Position numbers and translations under genes: made by a program
Source of the DNA: Enterococcus faecalis
Lineage (GTDB): Bacteria; Bacillota; Bacilli; Lactobacillales; Enterococcaceae
Direction: 5' to 3'
Assembly (NCBI RefSeq): GCF_029024925.1
Contig: NZ_CP118962.1
Coordinates: forward strand, 656,501 to 720,500
Length of the DNA stretch: 64,000 bases
The notes under the pieces: model-generated
Database searches by the model: none
Told to the model about the DNA's origin: nothing
Seen by the model: the letters and a program-made list of their open reading frames with translations, nothing else
Shown: piece after piece, positions 52,105 to 61,788 of the stretch
How positions within the stretch are numbered: the first letter of the stretch is position 1
Layout: each line of letters begins with the position of its first letter

Positions 52105-54210
52105 ATGTCAGCAAAACATAATCATGAACAACATCAGGAAAAACAGCCAACAATGTCCCACGATAAAATGAATCACATGAATCATGACATGGCGCATGAA
52201 CAAATGGCTATGTCACACCAACATGAAGGAATGAAGGGAATGGATCATTCAATGCATATGGGGAATTTTAAACAAAAATTCTGGCTGTCATTGATTTTAG
52301 CTATTCCGATTATTGTTCTTTCACCAATGATGGGTTTTCAATTACCTTTTCAATTTACTTTTCCAGGTTCTGATTGGTTGGTCTTAATTTTAGCAACTGT
52401 GCTATTTTTTTATGGTGGACAACCATTTTTAAGTGGCGCTAAAATGGAATTACAGCAAAAGAGTCCAGCAATGATGACGTTAATTGCGATGGGGATTTCG
52501 GTATCATATTTTTACAGCTTATATGCGTTTTACATGAATCATTTTACGAATCAGGCCCACGTGATGGACTTTTTCTGGGAATTAGCCACTCTGATTGTTA
52601 TTATGCTTTTAGGCCATTGGATTGAAATGAATGCTATTTCTAATGCTGGTGATGCCTTGAAAAAAATGGCTGAACTGTTACCTGACACAGTCAAGCGAAT
52701 GACTGAACATGGGGAAGAAGAAATTCCTTTGCAAGATGTCCAAGAAGGCGATCGCTTGATTGTTCGTTCGGGAGATAAAATTCCGACAGATGGTAAAATT
52801 TTGAAAGGAAGCACAACAGTCGACGAATCGATGGTTACAGGGGAATCAAAAACAGTAGAAAAAAACATTGGTGACTCCGTGATTGGTGGAGCTGTCAATG
52901 GCAACGGAATGATTGAAATTTCGGTAACTGGCACGGGTGAAAATAGTTACCTGTCAAAAGTTATGGAGATGGTTAAACAAGCGCAATCGGAAAAATCAAA
53001 ACTAGAATCCATTTCAGACCGTGTAGCCAAGTGGTTATTCTATATTGCCTTATTCGTAGGTGTGTTAGCATTTATCGGTTGGTTACTCGTAACGAAAGAT
53101 TTGTCTCTAGCATTTGAACGAATGGTTACAGTTTTTATTATTGCCTGTCCCCATGCGTTAGGCTTAGCAATTCCTTTAGTGATTGCTAGAAGTACCTCCA
53201 TTGCTGCTAAAAATGGCTTACTTTTAAAAAATCGGAATGCATTAGAACAAGCCAATAAGGTTGAATATGTGTTGCTGGATAAAACTGGAACTTTAACAGA
53301 AGGACAATTTACAGTTACTGGCTTAGAATTAATGAGTAAGCAGTTTACTAGAGAAGAAGCACTTAAATATATTGGGGCATTGGAAAAAAATGCAAATCAT
53401 CCGTTGGCAATTGGGATCATGAACTATTTAAATAAACAAGCCGTTCAACCTTATGAAGCCCATAATCTGCAAGCTTTATCAGGCGTAGGACTGGTTGCTA
53501 CTGTTCAAAACCAAGAAGTCAAAATAGTCAATGAAAAAGAAGTTGCACGGTTACAGTTAACCTTCGATGAAACAATTAAAACAAACTATCAGGAGCAAGG
53601 AAATACCTTGAGTTATTTAATCATCGCTGGTCAATTAGTCGCACTGCTTGCTTTAGGAGATAAAGTCAAACCAGAAGCTAAAACATTTATTGCAGAGTTA
53701 CAAGCGCAAGGAATTACGCCAGTCATGTTAACAGGGGATAATCAAACAGCCGCCAGTGCAGTTGCTAATTATTTAGGAATGAAGGAATACTACGCAGAGC
53801 TCTTACCAGAAGATAAAGAAAAAATTGTGCAACAATATCTTACTGAGGGACATCAGGTCATGATGGTAGGAGACGGTATTAATGATGCACCAAGTTTAGC
53901 CCGTGCTTCAATCGGCATTGCGATAGGCGCTGGTACAGATGTAGCGATTGATTCGGCAGATGTTGTACTGACGGATAGTGATCCTAAAGATATTTTAAGG
54001 TTCTTAGATTTAGCCAAACAAACACGACGTAAAATGATCCAAAATCTTTGGTGGGGAGCTGGGTACAATATTGTCGCCATTCCTTTAGCGGCTGGGGTCC
54101 TTGCACCACTTGGGATTGTTTTAAATCCAGCTGTAGGTGCTGTGTTGATGTCATTAAGTACAATTATTGTAGCAGCAAATGCTATGACACTGCATATTTC
54201 AAAAAAATAA
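52105..54210 (+). CDS. copB: CopB-type copper/silver-translocating P-type ATPase
   Basis: The 701-residue protein begins with a His/Met-rich metal-binding head of about 55 residues (repeats such as HMNHDMAHEQMAM). It has MVTGESKT, the intramembrane CPH motif in IIACPHALGLAIPL, LLDKTGTLTEG, ANHPLAIGI with the P1B HP pair, and GDGINDAPSLARAS. CPH with a His-rich head defines the CopB group, which exports Cu or Ag. The ATG at 52105 follows GAAGGGATC; the upstream in-frame start at 52066 lies in the promoter. No copY or copZ is adjacent. Confidence 0.93.
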   Translation: MSAKHNHEQHQEKQPTMSHDKMNHMNHDMAHEQMAMSHQHEGMKGMDHSMHMGNFKQKFWLSLILAIPIIVLSPMMGFQLPFQFTFPGSDWLVLILATVLFFYGGQPFLSGAKMELQQKSPAMMTLIAMGISVSYFYSLYAFYMNHFTNQAHVMDFFWELATLIVIMLLGHWIEMNAISNAGDALKKMAELLPDTVKRMTEHGEEEIPLQDVQEGDRLIVRSGDKIPTDGKILKGSTTVDESMVTGESKTVEKNIGDSVIGGAVNGNGMIEISVTGTGENSYLSKVMEMVKQAQSEKSKLESISDRVAKWLFYIALFVGVLAFIGWLLVTKDLSLAFERMVTVFIIACPHALGLAIPLVIARSTSIAAKNGLLLKNRNALEQANKVEYVLLDKTGTLTEGQFTVTGLELMSKQFTREEALKYIGALEKNANHPLAIGIMNYLNKQAVQPYEAHNLQALSGVGLVATVQNQEVKIVNEKEVARLQLTFDETIKTNYQEQGNTLSYLIIAGQLVALLALGDKVKPEAKTFIAELQAQGITPVMLTGDNQTAASAVANYLGMKEYYAELLPEDKEKIVQQYLTEGHQVMMVGDGINDAPSLARASIGIAIGAGTDVAIDSADVVLTDSDPKDILRFLDLAKQTRRKMIQNLWWGAGYNIVAIPLAAGVLAPLGIVLNPAVGAVLMSLSTIIVAANAMTLHISKK

Positions 54211-54223
54211 TTCGATATAATTG

Positions 54224-54267
54224 TAGAGAGCGGAAAGTAATCAATACTTTTTGTTCTCTATTTTTTT
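54224..54267 (+). terminator. Terminator of copB
   Basis: TAGAGAG...AAAGTA pairs with TACTTT...TTCTCTA with an internal loop, followed by T7. Confidence 0.75.
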
Positions 54268-54333
54268 CTTCTTAAAAAAATTTTTGCCTTATTTGACGTA
54301 TTCTTATAACAAGGGAGTGAAAGGGGACGATAT

Positions 54334-55757
54334 ATGGATTTCAAGGAATTATTGTCTTTTGAACATAAAAATATGTTGGAATTGTTGGATTTACTGCAAC
54401 AAGAGCAGACATTTTCTGTTTTGATGGCTGCAGAAAAACTAAAGGTGAGCGACAAAACCATCCATTGTTACATTCAACGTTTTGAAAAAAAGCAGGAAAC
54501 GTTTAAGATAGAAGGGCTTTGTAAGATTTATACAACGACCAAAGGAATTGTAAAATATCGTGAATTATGCGTTTGTGGCTTGGCTCGATTTAGACAAAAA
54601 TTTTGTTATTTTATTCCCGAATTTTATATTTTACGTTGTCTAATTGAAGAGCGAATCAATTATGCGCAATTGACCCAGGTATTGGGATTACAGGAATCAA
54701 CTCTTCGGAAGAAACTTTCTAATATTCGACGTTGGCTAGTTAATTTTGATATTATTGTACGTCAAAAACATTACGATTTAACTGGCAATGAATGGCAAAT
54801 TCGACAGTTAATCCTTTGTTTTTATTTGTTTTTTCAAGAAAGCTGTCTAGAAGAAAACAGAGAAATGACTCGGAAAATCATTACCTTTTTTGAGTTGGAT
54901 TTAAATGTAGCACAACAGAATCATCTTAGTTGGCTAATTTATATTTGGGAGAGACGATACCGAGGCGGGCATGAAATTTCAGTGCCAAATGCTAATTTAT
55001 TTCAACAAACAAGTGCTTTTTTTATTTATTTCGTGTGGAAGTGTTGAGCACTTCTTTTATGTCTCTTAAAGAACAAAAAGCGTTATTTGTGATTCTTGAA
55101 GCACATTTTGGTGGTTGTTTTGGCAAGAGAGCGCGAAAGTATTTTATTCATGAGCAAATGAAAATAGAAAGTTTATGCTTAAAAACAGCTATTTTTATTA
55201 TGAAAGAAATTAGGAGAAATTTTACACAACATCATTTTAATTATCAAGAAATTCATTTATGTCGATTTTTAAGTACGCATATGAATAGTTTATTAGACGG
55301 ACAAGCATGGTTGCCAGCTCATAAACAGGAACAAACACTCGCTGCTCGTTATCAACAAACCTGGCACAGATTACAGAAACTAATTAGGCTTTTAAAGCGC
55401 CTATATCCAGTCTTTACTTCAGTAAAAGAACGGGAATTGACGAGTTGCTATTTTTATCACATCCTAGATTTATTTAACCCGATTTTATATGAAAAAAAAT
55501 ATATTATTTGCCTATTGACGGACTTTCCTCCAGAAAAGGAACAAGCGTTGGGACAATCTATAAAAAGCTATTTCAGTGAAAAAAAGAATATTACAATTAT
55601 TCATGGAAAACCAACGTATCAACTTCACCAAGCACATCTCTTAATTGTCAATCATTTGTTTCAGATGAACGTAGCGCTTTCTTCTGAGACAGTTGTTTAT
55701 TTGCCAGAGGAATTATCTCCTGCTTTTTTTGAAAAAGTCGAAGCGAATCTATCGTAA
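54334..55757 (+). pseudogene. Mga-like regulator split by a -1 frameshift at a T7 run
   Basis: Two adjacent frames, 54334-55047 (237 residues) and 55035-55757 (240 residues), together have the length and layout of the Mga-type regulator at 28968 (492 residues). The first carries the HTH domains (FSVLMAAEKLKVSDKTIHCY; YAQLTQVLGLQESTLRKKL) and part of the PRD-like region. The second has the rest and a C-terminal EIIB-like domain (KKYIICLLTDFPPEKEQALG). The frames meet at T7 (55017-55023). One extra T, or a -1 ribosomal slip on T-TTT-TTT, would give one continuous protein. GGGGACGATAT precedes the first ATG; the second frame lacks a good ribosome binding site. Confidence 0.75.
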
Positions 55758-55825
55758 GAAGTCCAAATTTGTCTAAATAGTGTTAAAATGAAGAAGTAAG
55801 AGGAATGGATGAGGAGGATATTAAA

Positions 55826-56737
55826 ATGAAACAACTACAATTTGGTACAAGTGACGAAACAGTTTCTTCGGTTATCTTAGGATGTATGCGCTTAAATGGT
55901 GCTGAAAATCCTCAACAGGTAATTGAAACTGCTTATGATCATGGCATTACATTTTTTGATCACGCCGACATTTATGGTGGCGGCGACTGCGAAACCATTT
56001 TTGGTAAGGCCTTAAAAGAAAGTACCATTCGTCGTGAAGATATTTTTATACAAACGAAATGTGGGATTCGTCAGGGCTTTTTTGACTTTTCAAAAGCACA
56101 TATTTTAGAAGCGGTCGAAGGGAGTTTACAGCGTTTAGGTGTAGATTCAGTCGATGCATTATTGTTGCATCGTCCAGATACTTTAGTGGAACCAGAAGAA
56201 GTAGCTGAAGCTTTTCATTTATTAGAAAAACAAGGGAAAGTTCGCTATTTTGGTGTAAGTAACCAAACGCCAGGACAAATTGAACTTTTAAAAACAGCTG
56301 TTAAACAGCCATTATTAGCCAATCAATTACAATTTGGCATCAAGCATACTGGCATGGTGGATCAAGGCTTACAAACAAATATGGAAATATCAGGAAGCAT
56401 TGATTATGATCATGGTATTTTAGATTATTCACGGTTGAAACAAATGACTATTCAAGCATGGTCACCGTACCAATATGGTTATTTTGAAGGTGTCTTTATT
56501 GGAAATGAAAAATTCCCTGAGTTAAATCAAAAATTAAGCGAATTGGCTGAAAAATATCAAACAACGCCAACTGGTTTAGCCAGCAGCTGGATTCTGCGCC
56601 ACCCTGCTAATATGCAAGTCATCGCAGGAAGTATGAATCTTGGTAGAATTGAAGAAATTGCTAAAGCAGCAGACATTGTGATTAGTCGCGAAGATTGGTA
56701 CGATATTTATCGTGCAGCGGGAAATGTTTTGCCGTAA
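55826..56737 (+). CDS. Aldo/keto reductase (YdhF-like)
   Basis: The 303-residue TIM-barrel enzyme reduces carbonyls with NAD(P)H. The catalytic tetrad is visible: Asp and Tyr in FFDHADIYGGGDCE, Lys in IQTKCGIR, His in ALLLHRPD. The C-terminal VIAGSMNLGRIEEI is the cofactor-binding end. The ATG at 55826 follows GAGGAGGATATT; the in-frame start at 55805 lies before this site. An extended -10 (TGT TAAAAT, 55781-55789) is upstream. Confidence 0.9.
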   Translation: MKQLQFGTSDETVSSVILGCMRLNGAENPQQVIETAYDHGITFFDHADIYGGGDCETIFGKALKESTIRREDIFIQTKCGIRQGFFDFSKAHILEAVEGSLQRLGVDSVDALLLHRPDTLVEPEEVAEAFHLLEKQGKVRYFGVSNQTPGQIELLKTAVKQPLLANQLQFGIKHTGMVDQGLQTNMEISGSIDYDHGILDYSRLKQMTIQAWSPYQYGYFEGVFIGNEKFPELNQKLSELAEKYQTTPTGLASSWILRHPANMQVIAGSMNLGRIEEIAKAADIVISREDWYDIYRAAGNVLP

Positions 56738-56786
56738 AAAGATTCTCATACTTGTGAAGATCCAGCGTGTATTGCTGATTGATTTT

Positions 56787-56834
56787 GGTATTTGATATAG
56801 TTGTCACTAAGGAACTATGTCAAATACCTTTTTC
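56787..56834 (+). terminator. Terminator behind the aldo/keto reductase gene
   Basis: GGTATTTGATATAGTT (56787-56802) pairs with AACTATGTCAAATACC (56813-56828) with one wobble, then TTTTTCTTT. Confidence 0.85.
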
Positions 56835-56924
56835 TTTCATTCGGCAATCTCCGTCTACTGCAAATTCTGTAGTTTTTTGTTAAAATAGAAAGGAAACTAG
56901 TTTGCTAAAGATGAGGGGAAAAAA

Positions 56925-59573
56925 ATGACCAAAAAAAAATTATTACTCGTTGATGGAAACAGTGTAGCCTTTCGTGCATTTTTTGCGCTACATAACTCAT
57001 TAGAACGATTCAAAAATAAGAACGGCTTGCATACAAATGCTATTTATGCGTTTAACAATATGTTTGAAAATGTAATGCAAAAAGAAATGCCTACTCATGT
57101 TTTAGTCGCTTTTGATGCAGGGAAAACCACATTCAGAACAGAATTTTATTCAGAATATAAAGCCGGACGTTCAAAAACACCGGGGGAATTTAAAGAACAA
57201 ATGCCGTATATTCGTGAACTTTTAGAAGGTTTAGGTGTAAAATATTATGAACTACCTAACTATGAAGCGGATGATATTATTGGTACATTAGCCAACAAAG
57301 TTGATAAAGATGAATTTGATGTTGTTGTGTTATCAGGGGACCGAGATTTGACACAATTAGCGACGGACACTGTCAAAGTAGATATCACTGTTAAAGGAGT
57401 TAGCGATATTGAATCATATACGCCTGAGCATATTGCTGAAAAATATGATGGGTTAACGCCTAAGCAAATTATTGATATGAAAGGGTTGGCTGGCGACACG
57501 TCGGATAACATTCCAGGTGTAACGAAAATCGGTGAGAAAACCGCGATTAAGCTGTTAAAACAATATGGCTCAGTTGAAGGGGTTTATGAGAATATCGATG
57601 AAATGAAAAAAAGCAAAATGAAAGAAAACTTGATTAATGATAAAGAGCAAGCCTTTCTTTCTAAACGTTTAGCGACAATTGAAGTCAATGCACCAGTCGA
57701 AGTCAATGTGGAAGACTTGGCATATGAAGGGAAAAACTTAGAAAAATTGGTTCCTTTTTATAAAGAAATGGACTTTAAACAATTTTTAGCTAAGTTGGAC
57801 ATTACAGAAGAACCTGTTGAAATGGAAGATATTTTATTTGAAGTAGTCGAAGATCAGTTAACCAATGAAATGTTTACAGACGATATGGCTCTTTATGTTG
57901 AGATGATGGAAGATAACTATCATACGTCACCGATTGTCGGCCTTGCTTGGGGCAACAACAAGAAGATTTATACCACGAATAATTTAGCTGTTTTTGAAAG
58001 TCAGCCATTTATCGATTGGTTGATGGATGAGACACGTAAAAAAAATGTCTATGATGCAAAACGGACGTACGTTGCACTAAATCGCTATGTAGGAAAAATG
58101 ACAGGGATTGCCTTTGATGTTTTATTGGCTGCTTATTTACTTGATACCAATGACAATAACGCTGATATTGAAGGTGTAGCACAACATTACGGATATGATG
58201 CGATTCAATCTGATGAAGCTATTTATGGAAAAGGGGCCAAAAAAGGCTTGCCAGAGGACGAAGAAGTTTTCTTTGGTCATTTAGCACGTAAGATTAAAGC
58301 AATTCAATTTTTAACAAGCAAATTAGATAGCGAATTAACAGAAAAGAATCAAGCTGATTTATTCTATAAAATGGAATTACCACTTTCTCGTATTTTAGGC
58401 GATATGGAAATAACTGGTATCCGTGTTGATGCCACGCGCTTAAAAGAAATGCAAGTAGAATTTTCAGAACGTCTGAAAGAAATCGAAGAAAAAATCTATG
58501 CAGAAGCTGGCGAAGAATTTAATTTGAATTCACCTAAACAATTAGGCGTTATTTTATTTGAAAAAATGGGCTTACCTGTGATCAAAAAGACGAAAACTGG
58601 CTATTCAACAGCGGTAGATGTTTTAGAACAACTAAAAGAACAAGCACCAATTGTGGCCGATATTTTAACTTATCGTCAAATTGCCAAAATTCAATCGACC
58701 TATGTTGAAGGACTCTTAAAAGTAATTCAGCCAGATAATAAAATTCATACTCGGTATGTACAAACACTGACCCAAACAGGACGATTAAGCTCAGTAGATC
58801 CCAATTTACAAAACATTCCTATCCGTTTAGAAGAAGGCCGAAAAATTAGAGAAGCCTTCGTACCAAGAGAGGATAATTGGTTGATTTTCTCTTCTGATTA
58901 CTCTCAAATTGAGTTACGTGTGCTCGCGCATATTTCTAATGATGAGCATTTAAAAGAAGCGTTTGTGGAAGGACAAGATATCCATGCCAGCACTGCAATG
59001 CGAGTTTTCGGTGTTGAAAAAGCAGAAGATGTCACACCTAACATGCGTCGTCAAGCTAAAGCGGTGAATTTTGGAATTGTCTATGGTATCAGTGATTATG
59101 GCTTGTCTCAAAACTTAGGCATTACTAGAAAACAAGCGCAACAATATATTGATACCTATTTTGAAAAATATCCAGGCGTGAAACAGTACATGGAAGAGAT
59201 TGTCCGCGATGCCAAAGACAAAGGCTATGTGGAAACATTGTATCATCGCCGTCGTTATTTAAGTGATATTAATTCAAGAAACTTTAATCTACGTTCGTTC
59301 GCTGAACGTACAGCGATTAATACACCGATTCAGGGAAGTGCCGCAGATATTTTAAAAATTGCGATGATTGAAATGGCGCGTCGTTTAAAAGAAGAAAAAT
59401 TACAAGCAACAATGTTATTACAAGTGCACGATGAATTAGTTTTTGAAGTACCAGAATCAGAATTAGAACAATTAAATCAACTCGTCAAAGAAGTGATGGA
59501 GCACGCAGTTTCCTTACATGTGCCACTTATCACCGATAGCAGTTGGGGAAAAACATGGTATGAAGCAAAATAA
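56925..59573 (+). CDS. polA: DNA polymerase I
   Basis: The 882-residue protein has a 5'-3' nuclease domain (about residues 1-290; YEADDIIGTL and GLAGDTSDNIPGV), a degenerate 3'-5' exonuclease domain (about 300-470, where the Asp-x-Glu motif reads ALYVEMMEDNYH, so proofreading is probably lost as in Bacillus) and a polymerase domain. Motif A is SSDYSQIELRVLAH (about residue 656), the O helix RRQAKAVNFGIVYGIS, motif C QVHDELVFEVP. It fills gaps in repair and replaces RNA primers. GATGAGGGG precedes the ATG. Confidence 0.96.
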   Translation: MTKKKLLLVDGNSVAFRAFFALHNSLERFKNKNGLHTNAIYAFNNMFENVMQKEMPTHVLVAFDAGKTTFRTEFYSEYKAGRSKTPGEFKEQMPYIRELLEGLGVKYYELPNYEADDIIGTLANKVDKDEFDVVVLSGDRDLTQLATDTVKVDITVKGVSDIESYTPEHIAEKYDGLTPKQIIDMKGLAGDTSDNIPGVTKIGEKTAIKLLKQYGSVEGVYENIDEMKKSKMKENLINDKEQAFLSKRLATIEVNAPVEVNVEDLAYEGKNLEKLVPFYKEMDFKQFLAKLDITEEPVEMEDILFEVVEDQLTNEMFTDDMALYVEMMEDNYHTSPIVGLAWGNNKKIYTTNNLAVFESQPFIDWLMDETRKKNVYDAKRTYVALNRYVGKMTGIAFDVLLAAYLLDTNDNNADIEGVAQHYGYDAIQSDEAIYGKGAKKGLPEDEEVFFGHLARKIKAIQFLTSKLDSELTEKNQADLFYKMELPLSRILGDMEITGIRVDATRLKEMQVEFSERLKEIEEKIYAEAGEEFNLNSPKQLGVILFEKMGLPVIKKTKTGYSTAVDVLEQLKEQAPIVADILTYRQIAKIQSTYVEGLLKVIQPDNKIHTRYVQTLTQTGRLSSVDPNLQNIPIRLEEGRKIREAFVPREDNWLIFSSDYSQIELRVLAHISNDEHLKEAFVEGQDIHASTAMRVFGVEKAEDVTPNMRRQAKAVNFGIVYGISDYGLSQNLGITRKQAQQYIDTYFEKYPGVKQYMEEIVRDAKDKGYVETLYHRRRYLSDINSRNFNLRSFAERTAINTPIQGSAADILKIAMIEMARRLKEEKLQATMLLQVHDELVFEVPESELEQLNQLVKEVMEHAVSLHVPLITDSSWGKTWYEAK

Positions 59574-59672
59574 TAGCTTACCCATTAAGAACGATGAATA
59601 AAATAAGGATAAGTAGGATCTGGACGTTGATATCTAAGCGTTCAGACCTCTTTATATAAAGGAGCAAAAATA

Positions 59673-60515
59673 ATGCCAGAATTACCAGAAGTAGAAACAG
59701 TGCGAAAAGGACTTGAAAAACTTGTTGTAGGAAAAACCATTCAAGAAGTCATTGTTTTTTGGCCAAGAATTATTGAATCACCGGAAGTTGATGTATTTCA
59801 AGGTCAATTAGCTGGTCAAACGATTGAAGGAATTGAGCGAAGAGGAAAATTTCTGATTTTTAAATTGTCTGATAATGATATGATTTCTCACTTACGGATG
59901 GAAGGAAAATATGAGTTTCATCAGGCTGATGATGAAATTGCCAAACATACCCATGTAATGTTTACTTTTACAGATGGCACGCAATTACGTTATTTAGATG
60001 TACGGAAATTTGGGCGTATGACATTGGTTCCTAAGAATCAAGGTCATCAATATAAAGGGATTTTAGCTTTGGGGCCAGAGCCAACACCAGACGTTTTCCA
60101 ATTAGCTACTTTTCAACAAGGCTTGAAAAAGCATCATAAAGCAATTAAGCCATTGCTGTTAGATCAAAAGCTAGTGACGGGTTTGGGGAATATTTATGTA
60201 GATGAAGCACTTTGGCAAGCGCAAATCCATCCAGAACAACCAGCAGATTCCTTAAAACCTGCGGAAGTTGCTACGTTGTATCAAGCAATCATTGACGTCT
60301 TGGCACGCGCTGTTGAAGCAGGTGGAACCACCATCCGCACCTATCTAAACGCGTTAGGAGAAGCAGGGACTTTTCAAGTAGCGTTGAATGTCTACGGGCA
60401 AACAGGCTTACCTTGCAATCGTTGTGGTACGCCAATTGTTAAAACAAAAGTGGCACAACGTGGTACGCATTATTGTCCACAATGCCAACAATTGAAAGGT
60501 CGTCGATTGAAATGA
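59673..60515 (+). CDS. mutM: Formamidopyrimidine-DNA glycosylase
   Basis: The 280-residue enzyme removes 8-oxoguanine and FapyG. Pro2-Glu3 (MPELPEVETVRKGL) form the active site. DVRKFGRM, GLGNIYVDEALW (H2TH) and a C-terminal zinc finger with CNRCGTP and YCPQCQ are complete. TATAAAGGAGC precedes the ATG. It is followed by coaE with an ATGA overlap, the order usual in Firmicutes. Confidence 0.96.
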   Translation: MPELPEVETVRKGLEKLVVGKTIQEVIVFWPRIIESPEVDVFQGQLAGQTIEGIERRGKFLIFKLSDNDMISHLRMEGKYEFHQADDEIAKHTHVMFTFTDGTQLRYLDVRKFGRMTLVPKNQGHQYKGILALGPEPTPDVFQLATFQQGLKKHHKAIKPLLLDQKLVTGLGNIYVDEALWQAQIHPEQPADSLKPAEVATLYQAIIDVLARAVEAGGTTIRTYLNALGEAGTFQVALNVYGQTGLPCNRCGTPIVKTKVAQRGTHYCPQCQQLKGRRLK

Positions 60516-61111
60516 CAAAAGTTTTAGGCATTACAGGAGGGATTGCGACAGGTAAAAGTACGGTTGTTGCTCTTTTTAAAAAAGCGGGTTATCCAATTGT
60601 TGACGGCGACATTATCGCCCGCGAAATTGTTGCAAAAGGGCAACCAGCCTTAGCCGCAATCGTTGAAACTTTCGGACCAGAAATAGTATTAACAACTGGT
60701 GAATTGGATCGGAAAAAATTAGGACAATTAATTTTCGCTAGTCCTCAAAAAAGAGAGCTGTTAAATGAAACGCTGAAACCTTTTTTAAGAAAAGAAATTT
60801 TACGTCAAATTGAAGAAGCTAAAAAGAAAGCCTCCCTGGTTATTGTTGATATTCCTCTGCTTTATGAAGCTCATTATGAGGCGATCATGGATCAAGTTGC
60901 TGTGGTATATGTACCAGAAAAGATTCAAAAAGAGCGTCTGATGGCCCGAAACCAATTAACAGAAGAAGAAGCGCAACAACGAATTGCTAGCCAATGGCCG
61001 ATTGAAATGAAAAAAGAACGAGCAGATATCGTTTTTGATAATCAAGGAACTAGAGAAGAAACGGAACAACAAGTGAAGAAGTGGCTAGAGGAACAAACTG
61101 GAAAGAAGTGA
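60512..61111 (+). CDS. coaE: Dephospho-CoA kinase
   Basis: The 199-residue P-loop kinase performs the last step of coenzyme A synthesis. Walker A is GITGGIATGKSTV at residues 6-18; VDGDIIAREIV and VDIPLLYEAHY are family motifs. The start at 60512 overlaps the mutM stop by 4 bases. An upstream in-frame start at 60473 lies within mutM and is not needed. Confidence 0.95.
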   Translation: MTKVLGITGGIATGKSTVVALFKKAGYPIVDGDIIAREIVAKGQPALAAIVETFGPEIVLTTGELDRKKLGQLIFASPQKRELLNETLKPFLRKEILRQIEEAKKKASLVIVDIPLLYEAHYEAIMDQVAVVYVPEKIQKERLMARNQLTEEEAQQRIASQWPIEMKKERADIVFDNQGTREETEQQVKKWLEEQTGKK

Positions 61112-61243
61112 ATATTTTTTAAATGGCGTAAAATGTTTTGAAAATTTCAGAAAAAACAGTGAAAGTCTTTGTTTTTATTAAAGAATGGCAAAGATTCAAC
61201 TAAGAACCAGTTCTAAAGACCTAGTAATAGCGCAATTTCATGT

Positions 61244-61249
61244 TATAAT
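61244..61249 (+). promoter_or_regulatory. Extended -10 promoter of nrdR-dnaB-dnaI
   Basis: TGT followed by TATAAT (61244-61249) lies 41 bases before the nrdR ATG. No good -35 is seen. I find no convincing NrdR box in the upstream 150 bases. Confidence 0.6.
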
Positions 61250-61290
61250 ATAGGCAACAAAAATTATACAGAATAGAAGAGGTGAACGTT

Positions 61291-61773
61291 ATGCGTTGTC
61301 CAAGATGTCATCATAATAATTCCCGTGTTATTGATAGCCGTCAAGCAGATGATGGACGTGCAATTCGCCGTCGTCGTGAATGTGAAAATTGCAGTTATCG
61401 GTTCACTACATTTGAAAGAATTGAAGCGGCGCCATTACTTGTAATCAAGAAAAATGGGGATCGTGAAGAATTTAATCGTGATAAAATTTTGCGTGGGCTC
61501 ATTCGCTCTGCGGAAAAAAGACCCGTTGCTATGGAACAAATGGTTCAAATTGTTGATAATGTTGAAAATCGAGTGCGTAGTTTAGGGGAAAATGAAGTCT
61601 CTACAACGCTTATCGGTGAATATGTGATGGAAGATTTAGTCAATCTAGATGAAATTGCCTACATCCGCTTTGCGAGTGTTTATCGACAATTCAAAGATAT
61701 GAGCGTGTTTTTGAAAGAGTTACAGGACATTGTCGACAAAGCAAAATCTTCTTCTCCTGACTCAGAAAATTAA
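61291..61773 (+). CDS. nrdR: Transcriptional repressor NrdR
   Basis: The 160-residue protein represses ribonucleotide reductase genes depending on bound ATP/dATP. It has an N-terminal zinc ribbon ([17 protein letters not shown] and [17 protein letters not shown]) and an ATP-cone ([20 protein letters not shown]). The ATG at 61291 follows AAGAGGTGA; the in-frame start at 61282 lies in that site. It is directly followed by dnaB and dnaI, as in Bacillus. Confidence 0.96.
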   Translation: MRCPRCHHNNSRVIDSRQADDGRAIRRRRECENCSYRFTTFERIEAAPLLVIKKNGDREEFNRDKILRGLIRSAEKRPVAMEQMVQIVDNVENRVRSLGENEVSTTLIGEYVMEDLVNLDEIAYIRFASVYRQFKDMSVFLKELQDIVDKAKSSSPDSEN

Positions 61774-61788
61774 AAAGGAGGTCTTTCT

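Noticed and set aside
54334-55757. Two independent regulator genes
   Set aside because: Each half alone lacks part of the Mga layout; the second has no good ribosome binding site and its frame joins the first at a T7 run.
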